In this document: piece by piece, positions 6,416 through 7,499 of the stretch
How the letters are laid out: every line of letters begins with the position of its first letter
Numbering within the stretch: the first letter of the stretch is position 1
Made by a program: the position numbers and the translations under genes
Assembly: GCA_019058135.1 (NCBI GenBank)
Contig: JAHLWE010000330.1
Coordinates: 1-7,499, forward strand
DNA: 7,499 nucleotides
Direction of reading: 5' to 3'
Source of the DNA: Promethearchaeota archaeon
GTDB lineage: Archaea; Asgardarchaeota; Lokiarchaeia; Sigyniarchaeales; SOKP01
Notes under the pieces: generated by a model
What the model was told of the DNA's origin: nothing
What the model saw: only the letters and a program-made list of their open reading frames with translations
Databases searched by the model: none

Positions 6416-6425
6416 TTTATTTTTT
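6416..6425 (+). terminator. T-rich candidate terminator of the fucosidase gene
   Basis: TTTATTTTTT lies 24 bases after the fucosidase stop, in the 38-base gap between convergent genes. Archaeal transcription commonly ends on such T-tracts without a strong hairpin, and none is seen here. An A-rich stretch at 6392-6399 would give the minus-strand transcript a weaker T-tract. Confidence 0.4.
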
Positions 6426-6430
6426 AAATT

Positions 6431-6904
6431 TCATTCTTTATGTTCTTTTAGGTTTCTTTTTTCTCGATCCTTAATATATCTTTTAACAGGTCTAATAATC
6501 ATATAATGCCCTTGCTGATATGTTCGATAACCGTGAAAAATTTTTCCAAGTTTAGATCCAAAATAATACCAGAAAAGGTATGATATGAGTAAAAAGAATT
6601 CAATTATTTCCATACCGGGTTGATGAGTTATTCCAAAATCAAGACCTAAAACTATAAATGAGTTCCACATAAAGTATTTCCCTTTATCAACCATAGGAAT
6701 ATCTACCCACGGAAGGAAGTTCAGCCAAGTCATATCAATTATTTCAAAATAAATTAAGGAGTCAATAATCCAAAAACCTAAGATAGAAATTACCGCTAAG
6801 AAAACAATCCAATCCTTATTTCTTTTCCGTAAAAATTTTCGATATAAATATGAGTTAACCCACCCAACCCAAAACATCAAAATCAGCGAAGTTAGAAATC
6901 CCAT
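6431..6904 (-). CDS. Small multi-spanning membrane protein, unknown function
   Basis: A 157-residue hydrophobic protein that I cannot place in a family. Likely membrane segments are residues 2-22, 31-54, about 79-95 and 98-116, the third being the least certain. A basic loop (RKFLRKRNKD, 22-31) follows segment 1, and a strongly charged tail runs from about 118 to the end, rich in Lys and Arg. By the positive-inside rule, the 22-31 loop and the tail should face the cytoplasm. Aromatic residues, especially Trp, Phe and Tyr, are frequent. It starts 3 bases after the stop of the epimerase/dehydratase gene on the same strand, so the two are almost surely one transcription unit. A role in lipid or surface-glycan metabolism alongside that enzyme is possible but is only a guess from position. 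Confidence 0.7.
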   Translation of the reverse strand: MGFLTSLILMFWVGWVNSYLYRKFLRKRNKDWIVFLAVISILGFWIIDSLIYFEIIDMTWLNFLPWVDIPMVDKGKYFMWNSFIVLGLDFGITHQPGMEIIEFFLLISYLFWYYFGSKLGKIFHGYRTYQQGHYMIIRPVKRYIKDREKRNLKEHKE

Positions 6905-6907
6905 ATT

Positions 6908-7499
6908 CTAATTTTCACTCTCTAACCATCCATTTTTAATATACCAATCGATTGTATCCTTTGTAGTGCTTTTATAATCTGGAAATTTAAATTTGAAACC
7001 TAATTTTTTAATTTTTTCATTTGAGAAGAGATATTGATGCTTCATATAACCTGCCATAGATAAATCAACTGGAGGTCTAGAATCTAATTTTCGAGCCGAT
7101 TTTTCCTTTCGTTTAGTAAGCCAGAAAAGAAAGTTTGACATAACCTTATAAAATGGCAACCAAATTGGAAAATTAAAGTAATCAACATTTAGAAGGTCTG
7201 CTATATACTCAAGAAAATCTTCTTGAAAGCAAGGGTCAATAACCATATTATAAGCTTCACCAATTGCTTTATCATTTTCCGCCAAAAAAATTGCAGCACG
7301 GACCAAATCTACCACATGAATTAATGGCATAGCTAACCGCTTCTTTTTAGGATATAAGTGGATACCAGGACCAAACCCTGATTTATTTACCATTTGGAAA
7401 ATATGGAAAGTACCATAATGTTGATAAGGACCAGTAATAGGTGCGGGTCTGATTATAATTGCTTTCAGTTTAAATTTTTCGCTGTAATCTTTTAAAACC
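6908..7499 (-). CDS. NAD-dependent epimerase/dehydratase (extended SDR), C-terminal part
   Basis: The frame is open to the window edge, so the gene continues beyond 7499 and the ATG at 7391-7393 is internal. The visible 196 or so residues are the C-terminal portion of an extended short-chain dehydrogenase. Near the edge, AIIIRPAPITGPYQHYGTF matches the family's RPxxxYGP segment. MPLIHVVDLVRAAIFLAE (around 7280-7330) matches the HVxDLxRA segment, which lines the substrate site. The C-terminus has LFSNEKIKKLGFKFKFPDYK followed by TIDWYIKNGWL, the usual end of NAD-dependent epimerases and 3-beta-HSD-like proteins. The Rossmann GxxGxxG and the catalytic YxxxK lie outside the window. The hydrophobic stretch FPIWLPFYKVMSNFLFWLT (about residues 75-93 counted from the internal ATG) recalls 3-beta-HSD-type members that touch membranes, and a membrane protein is encoded 3 bases downstream. 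Substrate not determinable: nucleotide sugar or lipid/steroid-like. Confidence 0.83.
   Translation of the reverse strand, partial: VLKDYSEKFKLKAIIIRPAPITGPYQHYGTFHIFQMVNKSGFGPGIHLYPKKKRLAMPLIHVVDLVRAAIFLAENDKAIGEAYNMVIDPCFQEDFLEYIADLLNVDYFNFPIWLPFYKVMSNFLFWLTKRKEKSARKLDSRPPVDLSMAGYMKHQYLFSNEKIKKLGFKFKFPDYKSTTKDTIDWYIKNGWLESEN
6915..6922 (-). promoter_or_regulatory. Shine-Dalgarno-like site of the membrane-protein gene
   Basis: On the minus strand this reads GAGAGTGA, one mismatch from GGAGGTGA if a shifted G is allowed, with 10 bases to the ATG ending at 6904. It lies within the final codons of the upstream epimerase gene, which suggests translational coupling. Confidence 0.45.

Overview
The window looks like Asgard archaeal DNA, most plausibly from the Lokiarchaeota/Promethearchaeota side. 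The DNA is AT-rich, genes are preceded by AT-rich TATA-like leaders or short GGAG-type Shine-Dalgarno sites, and there is an archaeal TFS (RNA polymerase M-type) zinc-ribbon protein and an archaeal form III RuBisCO. The most telling gene is a small protein that reads as eukaryotic-type ribosomal protein eL22, a family essentially restricted to eukaryotes apart from Asgard archaea. The taxonomic call is inference from gene content; no rRNA is present to settle it.

Left part (1-1677, plus strand): the 3' end of a URO-D-family (MtaA/MtbA-like) methyltransferase is followed 6 bases later by a complete cobalamin-binding corrinoid protein, a typical methyl-transfer pair. Directly after the TAG stop of the corrinoid gene, in the same frame, lies the C-terminal half of a ribose-1,5-bisphosphate isomerase (eIF2B-like family). 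It has no proper start and lacks the half that carries the catalytic cysteine, so it is annotated as a truncated gene.

Middle (1681-4871): a form III RuBisCO with every catalytic residue that could be checked lies convergent to that remnant, only 3 bases away. In the archaeal nucleoside-monophosphate (AMP) pathway the isomerase makes the ribulose-1,5-bisphosphate that RuBisCO carboxylates, so the broken gene is the pathway partner of the intact one. A 165-base divergent promoter region separates RuBisCO from a plus-strand row of eL22, a CitG-like triphosphoribosyl-dephospho-CoA synthase family protein, and TFS.

Right part (4872-7499): a GH29 alpha-L-fucosidase without a signal peptide is transcribed rightwards. 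Convergent to it is a minus-strand pair, a partial extended-SDR NAD-dependent epimerase/dehydratase that runs off the window and a small multi-spanning membrane protein 3 bases downstream. No tRNA, rRNA, CRISPR array or insertion sequence was seen. The points most worth following up are the eL22 gene and its neighbourhood, and the isomerase truncation beside an intact RuBisCO.
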